Below, piece by piece: positions 17,638 through 18,613 of a stretch of DNA of 18,613 bases. The stretch is from contig MSJI02000224.1 of NCBI GenBank assembly GCA_001931905.2, positions 1-18,613 on the forward strand, read 5' to 3'. Position 1 is the first letter of the stretch. Every line of letters begins with the position of its first letter. A program made the translations under genes and the position numbers. Below the pieces are notes generated by a model that did not search any database, was not told the DNA's origin, and saw nothing but the letters and a program-made list of their open reading frames with translations. This DNA is from Cladosporium sp. IMV 00045 (Eukaryota; Ascomycota; Dothideomycetes; Cladosporiales; Cladosporiaceae).

Positions 17638-18613
17638 TTAGATAAGCGCAGCGCCGAACAAGGAGCTAAGCAGGACGACGGCCGTGCAAACGAACGGAGC
17701 CGCGCCCATCTCGCCCTTGAAAATCGAGCCCGCAGCACCGGAAGAAGAAGCCGCATCGGCCGCGCCGCTGCTGCCAGAGCCCGAGCCCGAACCGGCAGTG
17801 GCGGTGTTTGAGGCAACAGAAGTGACGCTGCCGGAACCGGGCTCGGCGGTCGAAGTGCTTCCGCCGCCGGCGTTCTGGCTGCCAGAGCCCTTGAGACCGG
17901 GGCCCTTGCCGGCGCCCTCGTCGAGGAACTTCTGCGCGCCGTCGGGCAGGGCGGGAAGCTCGTCGTCCTTGAAGTCCTTGACCTCCCAGCTGTCGCTGTT
18001 GGACGGGCAGGGGCTGGCTTTGCCGTCGGATTTGTAGCCGCCGTCGCCTTCGGGCGCGGGGTTGTCCTTGTACTGCTGCATGAGGGCCTTGAAGTCCTCG
18101 TTCTCGGTCACAGAGTCGCCGTCGATCTTGACGAGGCCGTAGCCGGAGTCTTCCTCGGAGTACTCGTAGACGAGACCGCCCGAGTAGACGGAGCTCATGT
18201 CTTGGTCGTAGATGGACTTGACTGCGCCGAAGGTGCGCTTGTTGGTGTTGCAGCCGTATTCGGAAAGGCTGAGGTGGTGTTAGTATGTCATTTCTGTAGG
18301 TCGGGATGTCACGGATGAACTCACAAGAGAGGAATGCTGTAGTCGCCGTACTGCTTGACCTTCTTGTCCCAGCCGGACTTTTGGAAGGAAGACGGATCAC
18401 ACCAAGAGTAGTCGTTGAAAGCGTAGAAGTCACTGCGCTGGTCGTCGGTACCGCAGTTCATGTACTGGGCCATCTCGAAGCGGTTGCTCTCGACATCAGC
18501 GGCGGAGTAACCGACGGGAATCTTGCGGTAGCCGCGGGTGCCAATGTACTGCCTCAAGTCACGGGTGACGGCCTTGACGTACGGGGCACAGTTGGTGGTC
18601 TTGTCGTCGTTGA
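17638..18613 (-). CDS. GPI-anchored beta-1,3-glucanosyltransferase, GH72 (Gel/Gas family; 3' part)
   Basis: Gel/Gas enzymes cut and rejoin beta-1,3-glucan chains on the outer face of the plasma membrane and in the wall. The upstream exon runs from the window end to 18325 (first full codon at 18611) and reads TRDLRQYIGTRGYRKIPVGY, then DYSWCDPSSF. A 56-bp intron (18269-18324; GTGAGT donor, ACTAAC branch, CAG acceptor) joins IPLF to LSEYGCNTNKRTFG, restoring the GH72 motif that carries the nucleophile Glu. The final exon continues with SGGLVYEYSEEDSGYGLV, then an acidic linker (KDFKDDELPALPDGAQKFL), a Gly/Ser/Ala-rich region and a hydrophobic tail (FVCTAVVLLSSLFGAALI), the expected GPI signal. 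No CBM43/X8 cysteine module is present, so it belongs to the Gel1-like subgroup without it. The signal peptide and acid/base Glu lie beyond the window. Confidence 0.94.

Noticed and set aside
1..18613. CRISPR array, prophage or bacterial operon signals
   Set aside because: Spliceosomal introns, fungal gene families and an intron-containing nuclear tRNA show eukaryotic DNA. The tandem repeats found lack unique spacers of the CRISPR type.

Overview
The window looks like nuclear DNA of a filamentous ascomycete (Pezizomycotina; a Dothideomycete is plausible but not shown). The evidence is short GT-AG introns (49-116 bp, often with CTAAC or CTGAC-like branch sites), strong C/G-ending codons in conserved genes, a NACHT/ankyrin gene of the fungal NLR type, fungal wall enzymes (SUN/GH132, GH72), and a nuclear tRNA gene with an intron just 3' of the anticodon.

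Layout, left to right. Positions 1-804 (-) hold the 5' part of a DEAD-box helicase of the Dbp5 type. It diverges across a 779-bp promoter region from a complete four-exon BZZ1 gene (F-BAR, C1, two SH3; 1584-3975, +). Positions about 4.3-8.6 kb have an accessory character: an inverted-repeat element touching a short telomere-like tract, a degenerate 25-bp tandem repeat, a perfect 12-bp-arm palindrome, a relic of a NACHT P-loop on the + strand, and a large NACHT-ankyrin gene (5352-8280, -) with one frameshift near its 3' end. An intron-containing tRNA-Pro(CGG) gene (8611-8724, -) follows. After a 2.2-kb stretch with no gene I can support comes an intronless SUN-family wall protein (10962-12296, +). 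A 2-kb convergent spacer then carries a four-copy 19-bp repeat, a second copy of the telomere-like 20-mer and a T22 tract. Next are a four-exon Arp2 gene (14268-15688, -), a divergently transcribed SDHAF1/Sdh6-type LYR protein (15999-16247, +), a 1.4-kb convergent spacer, and the 3' part of a GPI-anchored GH72 beta-1,3-glucanosyltransferase (17638 to the window end, -).

Most genes are conserved housekeeping genes. Two themes recur. Bzz1 and Arp2 both act in branched-actin assembly at endocytic sites, and the SUN and GH72 proteins both remodel wall beta-glucan. I see no operon-like or biosynthetic cluster. The part most worth follow-up is the NLR region: a receptor-like gene with a possible amyloid-signalling motif at its N-terminus, a short uORF overlapping its start, a frameshift in its ankyrin tail, and the remains of a second NACHT gene beside it. 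All exon boundaries were read by eye from splice consensus and frame continuity; no database search was run.
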